Assembly (NCBI RefSeq): GCF_947242115.1
Contig: NC_074721.1
Location: 5,646,001 to 5,710,000 of the forward strand
Direction of reading: 5' to 3'
Length of the DNA: 64,000 nt
Source: Biomphalaria glabrata
Taxonomy: Eukaryota > Mollusca > Gastropoda > Planorbidae
Part shown: in pieces, positions 1 to 11,700 of the stretch
Layout: the number at the start of each line of letters is the position of its first letter
Numbering within the stretch: position 1 is the stretch's first letter
Made by a program: the position numbers and the translations under genes
Notes under the pieces: generated by a model
What the model was told of the DNA's origin: nothing
What the model saw: only the letters and a program-made list of their open reading frames with translations
The model's database searches: none

Positions 1-422
1 GTAGGGTATAAAATGATTACTTTACATTCTGTTAAGAATTAAGCTATTTTATTGTGTACATTTGTAAATTCTGGCATGGAGTGTGGTAGATATATTCCAC
101 AGAGGATTGTCCTATTGGGAGTATATACAACAATGATTGTGAGCAGATATAGATTTGAATTGAATTATAGGCTGGGAGTAGTATTAACGAAATCTGCATG
201 ATTACATAGAGATATGCATAGATATATATATGTGTCAATTGTTCATAGTAACCATTAGTTAATATGTCATTGTGTATGATTTTGTTTTGTAGTACATTAT
301 GGTTCAAAGAGTCTCATCTTAGAAAGGAACGTAACAAGTCTCACCATTCCTTTTTATTCTTTAGCTACACAAACAAATGAAATAAGATATATAAGAACTA
401 CTTTATTATGAATTTAAACAAA
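1..422. other. AT-rich sequence, no feature seen
   Basis: No coding exon, RNA gene or repeat that I recognise. The only long open frame here, on the minus strand, has low-complexity composition and no family resemblance. Confidence 0.5.
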
Positions 423-1362
423 TTTAGCTGCCCCTTGATTAGAACAGTTGCTTAGCTAGGGGATATGGATGCCCTGAGAGCTTCAACTCTTTAGCTGCCC
501 ATTGATTAGAACAGTTGCTTAGCTAGGGGATATGGATGCCCTGGGAGCTTCACTTCTTTAGCTGCCCCTTGATTAGAACAGTTGCTTAGCTAGGGATATG
601 GATGCCCTGGGAGCTTCCCCTCTTTAGGTGCCCCTTGATTAGAACAGTTGCTTAGCTAGGGATATGGATGCCCTGAGAGCTTCAACTCTTTAGCTGCCCC
701 TTGATTAGAACAGTTGCTTAGCTAGGGGATATGGATGCCCTGGGAGCTTCACTTCTTTAGCTGCCCCTTGATTAGAACAGTTGCTTAGCTAGGGATATGG
801 ATGCCCTGGGAGCTTCCCCTCTTTAGGTGCCCCTTGATTAGAACAGTTGCTTAGATAGGGATATGGATGCCCTGGGAGCTTCACCTCTTTAGGTGCCCCT
901 TGATTAGAACAGTTGCTTAGCTAGGGACATGGATGCCCTGGGAGCTTCACCTCTTTAGCTGCCCCTTGATTAGAACAGTTGCTTAGCTAGGGATATGGAT
1001 GCCCTGGGAGCTTCCCCTCTTTAGGTGCCCCTTGATTAGAACAGTTGCTTAGATAGGGATATGGATGCCCTGGGAGCTTCACCTCTTTAGGTGCCCCTTG
1101 ATTAGAACAGTTGCTTAGCTAGGGACATGGATGCCCTGGGAGCTTCACCTCTTTAGCTGCCCCTTGATTAGAACAGTTGCTTAGCTAGGGATATGGATGC
1201 CCTGGGAGCTTCACCTCTTTAGCTGCCCCTTGATTAGAACAGTTGCTTAGATAGGGATATGGATGCCCTGGGAGCTTCACCTCTTTAGCTGCCCCTTGAT
1301 TAGAACAGTTGCTTAGCTAGGGATATGGATGCCCTGGGAGTTTCACCTCTTTAGCTGCCCCT
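423..1362. repeat. 66/67-bp tandem array, about 14 copies
   Basis: Units start with TTTAGCTGCCCCTTGATTAG at 423, 490, 557, 623, 689, 756, 822, 888, 954, 1020, 1086, 1152, 1218 and 1284, with a partial unit at 1350. Units are 66 or 67 bp depending on GGG or GGGG. Variant bases (AGGTGCC, AGATAGG, GACATGG, CCCCTC or AACTC endings) recur in blocks of several units, so the array seems to have grown by copying multi-unit blocks. It is non-coding. Confidence 0.97.
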
Positions 1363-1477
1363 GCATTTTCACATTCGACATCATGACATGAATTGCAAAT
1401 GCAAATTTCGGACACTCATTTTGGGTGCCCGCCGGGGGGGGGTCAAATTTGTACCCCTACCCACCCCAGCGTGGTAG

Positions 1478-1660
1478 GGAGGCTAAGTACGCTTGAACTT
1501 GGATTGGCTTGGATACCTATGAGAAGGGCTCGAGGTTTGACAACCGACTCGAGCAGAGTTGTGTTTACTGAGCGCCGAAAGATCACATAGAACCTTCTCC
1601 CTAATACCCCCTACTTCCCACCAACTGGTCCACAAATGAGATTGGACACTCCACAAGGGC
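1478..1660 (+). repeat. tRNA-derived SINE, family 1, sense copy
   Basis: Begins GGAGGCTAAGTACGCTTGAA, followed by a run like GGCTTGGATACC and a box-B-like CTCGAGGTTTGAC. It then runs into TGTGTTTACTGAGCGCC and CCAACTGGTCCACAAATGAG. The same sequence occurs on the minus strand at 43.5, 48.3 and 50.2 kb. The internal promoter-like boxes and copy number support a tRNA-derived SINE; the family name is not known to me. Confidence 0.7.
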
Positions 1661-1806
1661 AGATTTCACTGGTTCCAATTTTGAGCTTCCGGTACATATG
1701 TTGTCTCATTCTGTTGTGTCCCGTCCTGAGTCGAAAGATTAGACGTTGATCTTGTCGGGATAGCTTAATAAGCTATTTGGATGAGAGCTCGTTCATTTTT
1801 CATTTA

Positions 1807-2690
1807 TTGGCGACCTCCAAAAGGGGAAAAGGAGCTATTAGTTTTGTGTGGCCTGTCTGTCCGTCCGTCCGTCTGTCGTCAGTCCGTCCGTCCCGTTTAG
1901 ATCTCAAAAACTAGAAAAGGTAGTGAAAATCCGATATCATAGTATTTTAGAGCATTTAAAGTTCTGATGCAACGGCTGCTTTTTTCTTTTCTGAAAGTGA
2001 AAAATCTAATTTTTTAAATCGTGCGTGTCTGCTGTTTTTTTTTTTCAGTAGGAGAGATTACTATTAGCTATATTTGTAACACATTTATGGGAATAGTTTT
2101 AGATTTTTGTAAAAAAAAAATTTTTTTTTTTTTTTACAAATGTATTGCTAAGTTCATGAAGTTCTGTCATACTAACTACTTCATTTTACACGCACACATA
2201 CATTTTTCTTTTTTTTTAAAGAAACAGAATCTATTTAGTAGGCATATAAGTTGGGCATAATTTAAAACAATAATTAATAAGTAGTTTTTCGTATTTCCGC
2301 GTGAACCGCAGAATGGAATAAAATCCGTATAACACTTACTAAAGACATTTGTTTTTACGTAAATATTTATTTTCTTGAGGATTTGAATAAGAGATTGCCC
2401 CTTTACAAAACAATTAGATCAATTAGATATTCATCATAAGACATCGGTTAGGTCAGGTTCACATCTAACTTCACATTCACTTTCACCTATCGTTTGTTCT
2501 GCTGGACCGCTGGGGCACCACACAAGATCTTTCACCCTTCTTTTTTTTCCATTCTTCTCTGTCATTTTCCTTTCATAGAATTTCATTTTAATGTTCTCTC
2601 TGAAAATATTGAAACCTGCCTTTTTAACTGCCTGGGTGGACCACTTCGGAGGCCGATTTTGAGTTTGTGTTTCCACACAAACTTTCTTTG
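1807..2690 (-). mobile_element. LINE 3' fragment, RTE-like, 5'-truncated
   Basis: On the minus strand this carries the last codons of a LINE ORF2 (DREEWKKKKGERSC, then VVPQRSS and a stop, near 2480-2565). A 3' UTR follows with a CTGTCC(GTCC)n stretch, ending in CCTTTTGGAGGTCGCC near 1807. On the 5' side lies a small hairpin, GTTTGTGT..ACACAAAC, near 2663-2683. The 38.9-39.8 kb copy has the same length and order of parts; shorter copies lie at 54.9 and 57.8 kb. The RTE-like assignment rests on the C-terminal motif only. Confidence 0.75.
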
Positions 2691-3059
2691 TAACCTTGTT
2701 TTCATTACAATTACTGAAATAAATTTAATTATTTTTAGCTTAGCGTAGGTAGTCCAAGACTTACTGCAGTAGAGTAGCGTGCCAAGAACACATGTCTTGT
2801 ACTTCCATTTTGATTATTGTAGTGAGCTTCTTTCTTGTCGTTACAGCCTTCCCTAAGCGTTGCTTATCTCCCCTTCTAAATCTATGTCATTTTGAATTGT
2901 GAATCTAAGATAGCAGAATTTATTTACGGCATCTTGCTTGTATTAATCACTGGGGATGGAGGGTGGTTTTGTTAAATGTGGCCCCATCTCGTATATTTTC
3001 TTTCTGCTAATGGTTAGCCCATACTCGCCTGAGAGAAGCGGGAATGAAGTGAAGCACCG

Positions 3060-3064
3060 TGTGC

Positions 3065-3099
<35 letters not shown>

Positions 3100-3148
3100 T
3101 GTGTGTGTGCGTGCGTGTGTGTGTGCGCGTGTGCGTGTGCGTGTGTGC
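3060..3148. repeat. (GT)n / (GC GT)n microsatellite
   Basis: About 90 bp of GT repeats interrupted by GC steps. Open frames on both strands across it are repeat artefacts. Confidence 0.97.
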
Positions 3149-3302
3149 CTGCCACTACCAAACCGTCATCCGTGAATAGCATGTCTCTTAAAAGGGTGAG
3201 TCTGATTTTCGTTTTGGCCCTCCATCTGGCGAAGTTCAAAAGTTTGCCCATACAATAATCATTAATATGTTACTGTCGAGTTGCACATATATTAAATCCA
3301 TT

Positions 3303-5214
3303 ATAGATAACTGAAAGGAGGCAACTCAACGAGATATAGATGTTTATTTACACGAAGACAGGACAAACACATAAGACATCTACCTTGAACACAGCGGAAA
3401 TCGTTATTATATTAATGTCAACATCCTTGCTAGTCTAGTCACTAATAGTGCGCACCTTCTGCACTATTTTGACTGGCGGTGCGCATGGCGGGGTTATAAC
3501 ATTGCCCCCTTCTTAGCGCTTTTCGTCCCAAAAAGAAACAGTGCCGTGGAGGTTCGACAGTTCAGGAGAAGGTCGATCGGTGAGAGCCACAGATGGCGGG
3601 GAGCCGGTGACCCACGAAGCCATCTGTACAGTTTTCTGCGGCCGTCGCTTTCTCTTCTTCCAGTTGGCCAGTCTGCGTTTGAGACGATAACGTGGTCGCT
3701 GCTTCGACCTCATGACGACTGTAGCTGATGCCAGCCAGCTGACACTGGGGAAGTTAATGGAGGTCAGGGTTGCCAGCCACTTAGCACAAATGGAGGTTGT
3801 GGCGACCACTCTAGTTCCCAGGGCCGTTGTTCTAAGACGCCAATTCAACGGACCTTTTCCATGGACGTCTCGTGGCACAGTTGTAGACCCACAGGTAGTC
3901 ATGTTTTGAAACACAGTCTTTTTCAGCTTTATCTGTAAGTTATGTCCATTAAACACTCTTGTAATGTTCCATTTCAGTTCAGACCTTGTTGCTGGATTTC
4001 TTGGCATGGGCAGTGCCCCCGCTGGGTGCCGCATTTAAAATTCTTGTCAATCGCCTGGATGCAGTTGTCAAGCATCGAGTTCTCTCTTATGCCGCTGCCA
4101 AAGTCAAATTCGTTGTTTCTGTCTCGGCCATTGTTGGGGTCCGTATTCACAATTTCACCCGATGACATCCAAGGCAACGAATTAGAAATGGTCCTCAGGC
4201 TTTCATGGTTTGAGTTTTCGTCAAAGGTACCGACAGATAAGCAGATGTCTTTAAGGTCCACAACAACAAGCTTGGACGAAGACCCAACGTTGTCTCGACC
4301 TGTCCTGCTCATTGAGGTGCTCGTTGCAGGTACATCAGGAACAAAACTTCAGTTACATCACAGACTTTTCTAGTTTCTTCATTTGTTTCTTTCCTTTCGA
4401 TTCTGTATATCCCATTGAGATCGTCGCAGCAATCGTTGTCACGTTTCTCGCCATGAAAGTCACCCCCGTTAGATTTGCCCACAACACAGTCACAGACGGC
4501 ATTACAATCCCCAGCGCCACCACCATCATTGTTTGTGCAGCCACAGTCCTGACCAGGTAACTGCTCCTTCATTAACGAGTCTATTCCTTCTTTCGATTGC
4601 GACACCATTTGATCACCTTGGTCTATTGGCCTTCTACTTGCAATACACTTTCATCTAGGTTGTTCCACATCATGTTCCTACGCGTTCCTACGCATGTTCC
4701 CCATCATGTTTCTAATCATGTTCATTTAAATGCATCCCTACAGTCCCGGATCTTGCCAATACAGGTTCAATTTCAAATTGGTAGGTCTCCGAATCTTCTT
4801 CATCGATCAGGGCTTGCTGGAGACGAGCAGTGAAAGTTTCCCAACTACTGACTGGTTTTAAACCTCGGTACCGAAGCTCTTGTCTTAGCTCCTTAATTTA
4901 AGAGTTGATGTAATAGCTTCAAAAATGCCATTGAGATCGAATTCTACCTTCTCTCGTTGAGTTGCCTATAATCCCACTTCGCCACTAATGTAATAACTGA
5001 AGGGAGGCAACTCAACGAGATATAGATGTTTATTTACACGGAGACATGAAAAATACAAAGGACATCTGCCTTGAGCACAGCATCGTCATATCGGTTCTAG
5101 ACTTGGGCGGAAATCGTTATTATATTAATGTCAACATCCTTGCTAGTCTAGTCACTAATAGTGCGCACCTTCTGCACTGTCTTGAATGGCGGTGCGCATG
5201 GCGGGGTCATAACA
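3303..5214 (-). mobile_element. Fossil LTR element, minus, short internal region
   Basis: Two direct LTR copies (3303-3501 and 4989-5214) flank about 1.5 kb. Read on the minus strand the LTR runs from TGTTATGACCCCGCCATGCG to CCCTTCAGTTATTACA. A purine tract, AAGAAGGGGGCAA, lies just before the 3' LTR, and TTAGTGGCGAAGTGGG follows the 5' LTR where a primer-binding site is expected. The internal region shows no recognisable reverse transcriptase. It is a broken or non-autonomous copy, too decayed to count breaks, and looks moderately old because the LTRs differ and one lacks about 30 bp. Confidence 0.8.
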
Positions 5215-5439
5215 ATATCTATAAATTAATAAAAGTGATAATAATTCTAATTCTGCCCGAACACCGACTTGGTGCCGTATTAAAACTTAAAAAGACCCTA
5301 ACTATTAGAGATATGGGCTCTTTCGAAAATCCTTAAAATTTCCGATATTATATGTGATTGCTGAATATTTCTTAGGCATTCTGCTCTATCGCTTGTGTTG
5401 CCTATAGATAAATAGAGATGGACTGGTGTATATTTGAGG

Positions 5440-5520
5440 GTTCCCGGGCATTTCATCCCCAATTGTTTCATCCCCCGGTCATATCATCCTCTGGTCATTT
5501 CATCCCTAATTATTTGCATC
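5440..5520. repeat. Short degenerate CATTTCATCCC repeat
   Basis: Four or five imperfect copies of a 15-20 bp unit containing ATTTCATCCCC or ATATCATCC. Confidence 0.6.
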
Positions 5521-5586
5521 ATCTGATAATTTTATCTAACAAATAGTAATTGGTATTAATCATGAAATGAGCAATATTTAATATAT

Positions 5587-5814
5587 TGTAATAACTGAAG
5601 GGAGGCAACTCAACGAGACATAGATGCTTATTTACATGGAGACATGACAAACACATAGGACATCTGCCTTGACCACAGCATCTTCATTTCGGTTCTAGAA
5701 TTGGGCGGAAATCGTTCTCTCCTTCTAATGTCAACTTCCTTCCTGTCTAGTCTCTAAAAGAGCGCCACCTTCTGCACTATCTTGGATGGCAGTGTGCATG
5801 ACAAGGTTATAACA
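5587..5814 (-). mobile_element. Solo LTR of the 3.3-5.2 kb family
   Basis: A 228-bp copy of the same LTR (TGTAATAACTGAAGGGAGGC to GGTTATAACA on the plus strand), 373 bp beyond the neighbouring element and in the same orientation. No internal sequence adjoins it. It is a fossil solo LTR; I see no clear target duplication. Confidence 0.8.
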
Positions 5815-6189
5815 ATAATCTTTTTTTTTTTTAAATGACAAAATGTGTAAAACATTAGATAAAAATAAAATTAAAATTCAATGCCATTAAAAACTATAAC
5901 AAATTTTGCAAAGTATAAATATTAAGGTAATGTAAAAAAGTGTTATTGTTATCCTAATATGGATACGGTAAACCTTTATTAGCAAAAAAAAAAAAAAAAA
6001 AAAAAACCTTTTTTTCAAGGCTAAAAATGACGCTCCCAATTTCAAGAAAGAGCGATTGGAAAAAAAAATAAAGTGAAAGTGCACTACACCTTGACCTTTG
6101 ATGATAAGTTATCAGCGTTAAACAGAAAGTAATTCATTAAACTGTCATGCTCTCATGCCGAACCAGGCTTTTCTAATATATATATATGT

Positions 6190-6345
6190 CAGGATTTTGT
6201 GATTTTACCATCACAAAAGAGATACAAGACACCGATAGCAAAGACAAACAGACACAGACACTCTTTTGTTCCCCTGGCAATCAAAGCATTAAATAAGAAC
6301 AATCTGGTATAAACTTTGTCACATGTAAATTATGAGTGAGTCTGG
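6190..6345 (+). mobile_element. LINE C-terminal/3' fragment
   Basis: Translates as the end of a non-LTR retrotransposon protein: CQDFVILPSQKRYKT, then RHSFVPLAIKALNKNNLV and a stop. Inverted relatives lie at 24.0-24.2 kb and 49.1-49.4 kb. Conserved endings of the type SFVPLAIKALN are common in CR1/Jockey-group snail LINEs. It is truncated on the 5' side. Confidence 0.7.
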
Positions 6346-7014
6346 TGTGAATATACACTTTGGTTTCTTATATGTAATATGTGTAATATTGACGTTATGG
6401 TGTATTTATTTTGTCGTGTAGTTTTTATAATTATTTTTATTAATTTAAGCAAGGAAAAAAAAAGCTTTAGTGTAATTGCATCAATTATTTTGGATCCGTC
6501 TCTACATTGTTTGCGCAATTGACCTAGACATACTTACCTGTGAGATAGAAATATGTTTTGTTTAGCTTTTAGCTTTCTTAATGCGCTACGATCATATCAA
6601 TTGTCTGGACCAGTTGTGAAAGGGGGAGGGAAGAAGAGGGTATCTTGGTGAATTTTTACACCATCGTTTTTTAAATGCATAAAAAAATGTTAACTCAGGG
6701 TTCGATTCCTCAAGGGACTGATTTAACTAATACTACCACATCTGTCAAATATGATTTCTTTCCCTTGTTCATACCAAAAAAAATAATTAATTACTAATTG
6801 TTAATTTGTTTTATTGATTGTTGTGTTGTCAGGTAAAAGAAAAAATTGTGTCGAGCTTCAGCTTAATCCGAGATTGGGTGTGGCAGAAATAACGTGTTTA
6901 AACCTTTTACAATACAGACTGACAGAGTGAAATAATATAAGATTTGTAAAAAGAAAAAAAAAGACTTTTGGCATGCTTCTTTAGAAAAAAAAAAAAAAAA
7001 GGAAAAAAATAATG

Positions 7015-7610
7015 TCTTGTAAGATAAGATAAGATTAGATACGATATTTTTTATTGATCCAATCAAATGGAAATTCAGTTTGACTACAATTGACCACCTC
7101 AGCGTAGCTACTGTAACAATAACAATATAGATGCAAATATGAACAACATTCACACCCAAGAATACATACACACTCACAACCAGCGCTTTATGCATTGGAC
7201 TTCTATGTACTTCTCGATGACGACATATGACCTTGTAACATGTTACAACACAAGACTCTTCGAAATAATGCACTCTCAGGTTTTACTCTATAAATACTTT
7301 AATATTATAACAATTTATGTACACATGAACATTTCATTTCTCTTCCCGTCACTTTCTCCCGGCTTCCCCTTTTTAACATCCCTTCCATTCATTACACAAA
7401 TTCGCACCATTATTCATGCACACCATGCTGCGCTACGACCGTAACAACCCCATTGAACACTGACCGAAAGTGGGATAAAGGAGTTTTAAAATCTTTTTGT
7501 TTTAGTCCTAATAGAAAGGTGATGACTACTTTGTTCATCTTCTTTTTTTGAAGTAACGTCTGTATTATATAAGATGTAACAGTGGTTTAATCTGTGCAGG
7601 TTGTCTTTAA
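7015..7610 (-). mobile_element. LINE 3'-end repeat with (ATCTT)n tail
   Basis: On the minus strand a 3' UTR ends GGATCAATAAAAAATATC followed by an (ATCTT)n tail at 7015-7035. Copies with the same order of parts lie at 20.09-20.4 and 45.04-45.35 kb, so the family has a fixed 3' end. At about 7530-7577 a TTTTTGAAGTAACGTCTG block, also seen after the 21-22.7 kb LINE, adjoins it. Confidence 0.65.
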
Positions 7611-7620
7611 GTATCATGTG

Positions 7621-8555
7621 TGTCACAAGACGCTAGCAGTGTGCTGGCGCCTGCTTTAACTGGTCGTGGTCTAGGGTGATTCTGGAGGCCCGACTGTTGA
7701 CGCTGGAACTTTGGTGGCTTTAGCCCTGTCGCGATTTTGGTGTTTGTCTATATAATTAAGATATAAAACTAAACACCTGAATATAGTTAGAAAAACGTAG
7801 GCGTATAACTTTATTTACATCCAGTATAGAATCTTCCAAATATAACGTTTACATACAGGTATCAACAAAACTGGCCACGACTAAACTCAGATCTCTAATG
7901 ACTAGGAACGTTAGATTCTCTATAAGTTTTCTCGTACAATATTAGGACGACAAACAGAAGCGGGAAATGCGACCGCCCGCTCTACAAAACCCACGCCGAC
8001 TGTCCGTTCGTTTCCAGAGCAAATTCCCCTCCCATGTGGACTACACAGCAACACAGTGGTTACGTCCACATGCATCATCAGTGACGCATAACCTCAGTGG
8101 TTACGTCCACATGCATCATCAGTGATGCATAACCTTGGCCTCTGACCAATGATGACGTAGGCAGCGATCTGGTCAGAGCCAATATCTCCAAGGCGCCGCG
8201 CCAACTACCCCTTTTTCCCCAAATTTCCCAGGTCACCGCGCCCTCGTTGTAGACTAGGTCCCCTGGTCACGTCACAACAAAATAAACATTAAAGCACACA
8301 AAAAATACTTATTTCCCCTTCCAATAATAAAATAAATCTAATTCAACTAATTAAAATATATTAAAAACATAAATAATTGCATTAGCTCTAAAATATAAAT
8401 AACAGTAAACAAACTTAACATTTTCCACAATAACAAGGCCATGATGGCGGGAGAGGGGTCAGCTAGGTTAACATTCCTTAGCCAGGCCCGTAGTGGACTG
8501 CGGTTGTTCTGCTACACACACACAAACGGGTGTGGGCTCACAGCGGTTTGTGACA
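7621..8555 (-). mobile_element. Fossil solo LTR, 935 bp, with target duplication
   Basis: Termini are inverted, TGTCACAA at 7621 and TTGTGACA ending at 8555. The 5-bp repeat ATGTG sits on both sides (7616-7620 and 8556-8560), as for LTR integration followed by recombination to a solo LTR. On the minus strand a polyadenylation signal AATAAA lies at 7815-7810. A 43-bp tandem doublet (GTGGTTACGTCCACATGCAT) occurs near 8052-8135. The element lies between the stop codon of gene A and upstream repeats, in the same orientation as gene A. Confidence 0.87.
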
Positions 8556-8732
8556 ATGTGTGTTTTGGAAAGATATCTTTCATGAAAAAGTTCTTTCAGA
8601 GATGATAAATCTGTTCTAGTGGTCTACGATGATCTTTAGTCGATGTCTATTTGCCAGTGAAGTAATGAAATCTATGCAAAAAAATCATCAGAAGGCTGAA
8701 CCTTGTACCAGACAAGGAGATATAGACTTTGT

Positions 8733-11700
8733 TCAAAAGACAGTGCTGTCGGAACTGTTCGTTCTCGTTTGTAGCCTGTTACTTCGACCTTGTTTGTTGA
8801 CTTGGGCATACACATCTTGACCAGCATCATAGTCAACAACGTTTTCGTAAGAAGGTGTGGGCCTTGTAGGAATAGCGCTTCCTTCCTTAGCCATGAGAAC
8901 ATAGCTGGATGAAGTGTTGGATTGTGGTCTATTTATTTCTTGTGTTGGAGACACATTATATACGTTTTGAAAATCTTTCCCACTTTCTCTTAGTCTAGAA
9001 TAAAGGCTCGCTGTTTGGTCGGGTAGCGCGAAATCTACATAAGGCTCTTGGGCCGCTTTGTTAGCCGCGACCTGTTTGTCTCTCAAAATACTTTTATTTA
9101 ATTCTACTGGATCAACAGTAGAGTTAGCACTGTCATGTGCTGGATTGAACTTCTTATTGTGACTACCATTATTATTGTTAGAATTTCGGGCATACGTCTC
9201 AGAATAAAGCTCATTGCTGCTCTTGTCATTTTTAATAGCACTACTTTTTAAATCGCTAGATTCAGTTGTTATTTCTGTATTTCCTGAACGCATATCATAA
9301 TAATTTAGGTTGCTTGGAGAAACTGTTTGACTCGCGTCCTCGGTTTTCAAAAACTCATTAAAGGTAGGGTTAGGGTAAGGGTTAGTTGATGGACTTGAAT
9401 GTTTTTTATTCGTTCTGATCTGTTTTTTCTTAACTACAAACACTACTATAAGTATAACAGTAATAGTAACTGCCCCCGCTACGCTACATCCTATTATCAA
9501 GGGCAGATTACCCTCAACATTATCTCCTGTATGCTGATTATCTGTGTTTGAGGCTGACGTTATCACGCTATTTATGACGGGGCTTGGTGATGTTTTAGAA
9601 TCTATCGTATTTATTGAACTGGAAGTAGATGTTGATATTTGACATTCCTGCCTACTACTTGTAAGCCAATTGTTTGATGCGTTTATTTGCAATTCTTGAT
9701 CGGCATAAAAATTAATACATTTTTTAACACACAAAGCTGCATTAGAAGAAAAAACATATTGTGTGTAATTCTCATGATGGATTGAATCTCTACCACAAAC
9801 AAAATCATAATTAACTATCTGACAAACGTATGGTGAACTTTGGTCATGTAAATTTGAATACCTAGATATTTCTGCTTTTGTGGAATACAAGTTAATATTT
9901 TTGAATTGAAGTTTTACAGTGATCACTGTTTCGTTGCAGAGATCTGAATAAAATCTAGAATGTAAAAAAAAAGAGAAGTTAAAGTACAGTTTCACTATTT
10001 TGCAAAATGAAACAAACAACAACAATAATTCAAGGTCCGTACAGCCCTTGGGGTCGAGGCTCAGTAAAATAACTAGAAAGGCTTAAAAATAATTACTTTA
10101 GACATACAATTATCTAAGCATCCACAAATGTGCATTACTTCGATCTTAAACAGATAGGAAATGTATTTCACTAAATGTTTTGTATTGTTAAAGAAAACTT
10201 CTTGAAACGTATGTTTATGTATTGCCGGACCGTATTCAGAAAAGATAAAGCAAAATAAAAAAACTAGTATATTACATTAAGGATTTCAAATATAGACAGG
10301 TTCATAAAATCTGCATTCCATTTGTATTTTTTTTTATTCATGACATTAATTCTAACGACCCAATTTTGATAATTAAAATTGTGTATATTGTAAGAACAGT
10401 ATTTGAATATTTAAAATTTTGAAGACATTAAACCTGAGACGCGCATATCAAGCTTGATTACGTTTTTATTTCCCTTTGAAAAGATTCATCAGATCAGTAT
10501 TAGCCGTTTTGGCGCAGCCGTTTTAGCGCGGCGCTTTTTCGCGAGGGCGTTCTGGCGTGAGTAGTTCTGTCGATGTTTTACAAAACAGAAAACATTCTGT
10601 ACTTTATTTTTCTTAACAACAAACATTATGAATGTTAAAAAAATTTCTTTGTGAAAAATTACCAGACAGGCGTAATTTTTGCTTATCAAATAATAAGAAT
10701 AAATAATGCCATTTATAAGGTGTTGAAATTGTCGTCGTGTGCAGTTTAGAATGTTGGCTATGGAAACGTTAAGGTAATAGGTAACTACAAATTTACACAA
10801 TAATAATTACATCACAATGCCAACAAAATGAGTTGAATAACACTGGATGAATTAATCTAATTTATAATTTTAAAAAAAGGGACTCGTCCACTGTTGTGTT
10901 AGTATTTATAAGGAAACCAAAAGCCCATATATTAAGACTCAGTCATATTGTCAAAAGTACAGTGAAAAGAACTGTGGTGAAATAGTTGCTATTTGTTTAT
11001 GTTTGTGTAACGTCGTGAGAATGTGTTCACAACATTGATTTAGTGTGCTACAGTCCAAGTCTCTTTCGTCAGTTCATGTGTCGTTCTAGTTTAATAAAGC
11101 CTTGTTTTAGGTTACTCTTCAGTGTTCCTTTATTTCTTATTACAATTTATTGAACTAGAAATTTTCAATTTCATGGATCTATGTGCCTCACGTATCTTTT
11201 TTGGATTTTCGTTCAACACTATTCTCAGTCTGTAAGTAAAAGTAGTAATACAAATGGAACGTCTATTTAGGCCAAAAGAGCTAGACATAGAGCCTAGCTC
11301 GCCATCGGCTGCCGAGAAGTGGCTGCACTGGCTGAGAACATTTGAGAATTTCATCTCCTCAGTCTCTCATTGCGAGATTGACAAAAAGAAATTACTAGAA
11401 AACTACGTTTCTTCGAGCGTATTTCAGTATATAAGTGAGTGTACAACGTTCGAAGAATCAATCAAAGTTCTACAAAATGTCTACGTGAAGCCTAAAAGCG
11501 AAATTTTTGCACGGCACATGATAACTCTTTGTCGACAAGAGAACGGACAAACCGTTGACTCCTTCCTACTTAAGCTTAAAAGTATGGCCAAAGACTGTGA
11601 CTTCAAAGCTGTCACCGCTGAAGAACACAGAGATATCTTCGTAAGAGACGCCTTCATTACTGGACTGGCTTCAAACAGCATAAGGCTGCGACTCTTAGAG

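Noticed and set aside
2943-3258. Long open frames on both strands
   Set aside because: They run through the GT microsatellite; the His/Thr and Val/Cys repeats are translation of the repeat.
10489-10800. 103-residue minus-strand frame in the gene A intron
   Set aside because: Overlaps a dispersed repeat and has AT-driven composition.
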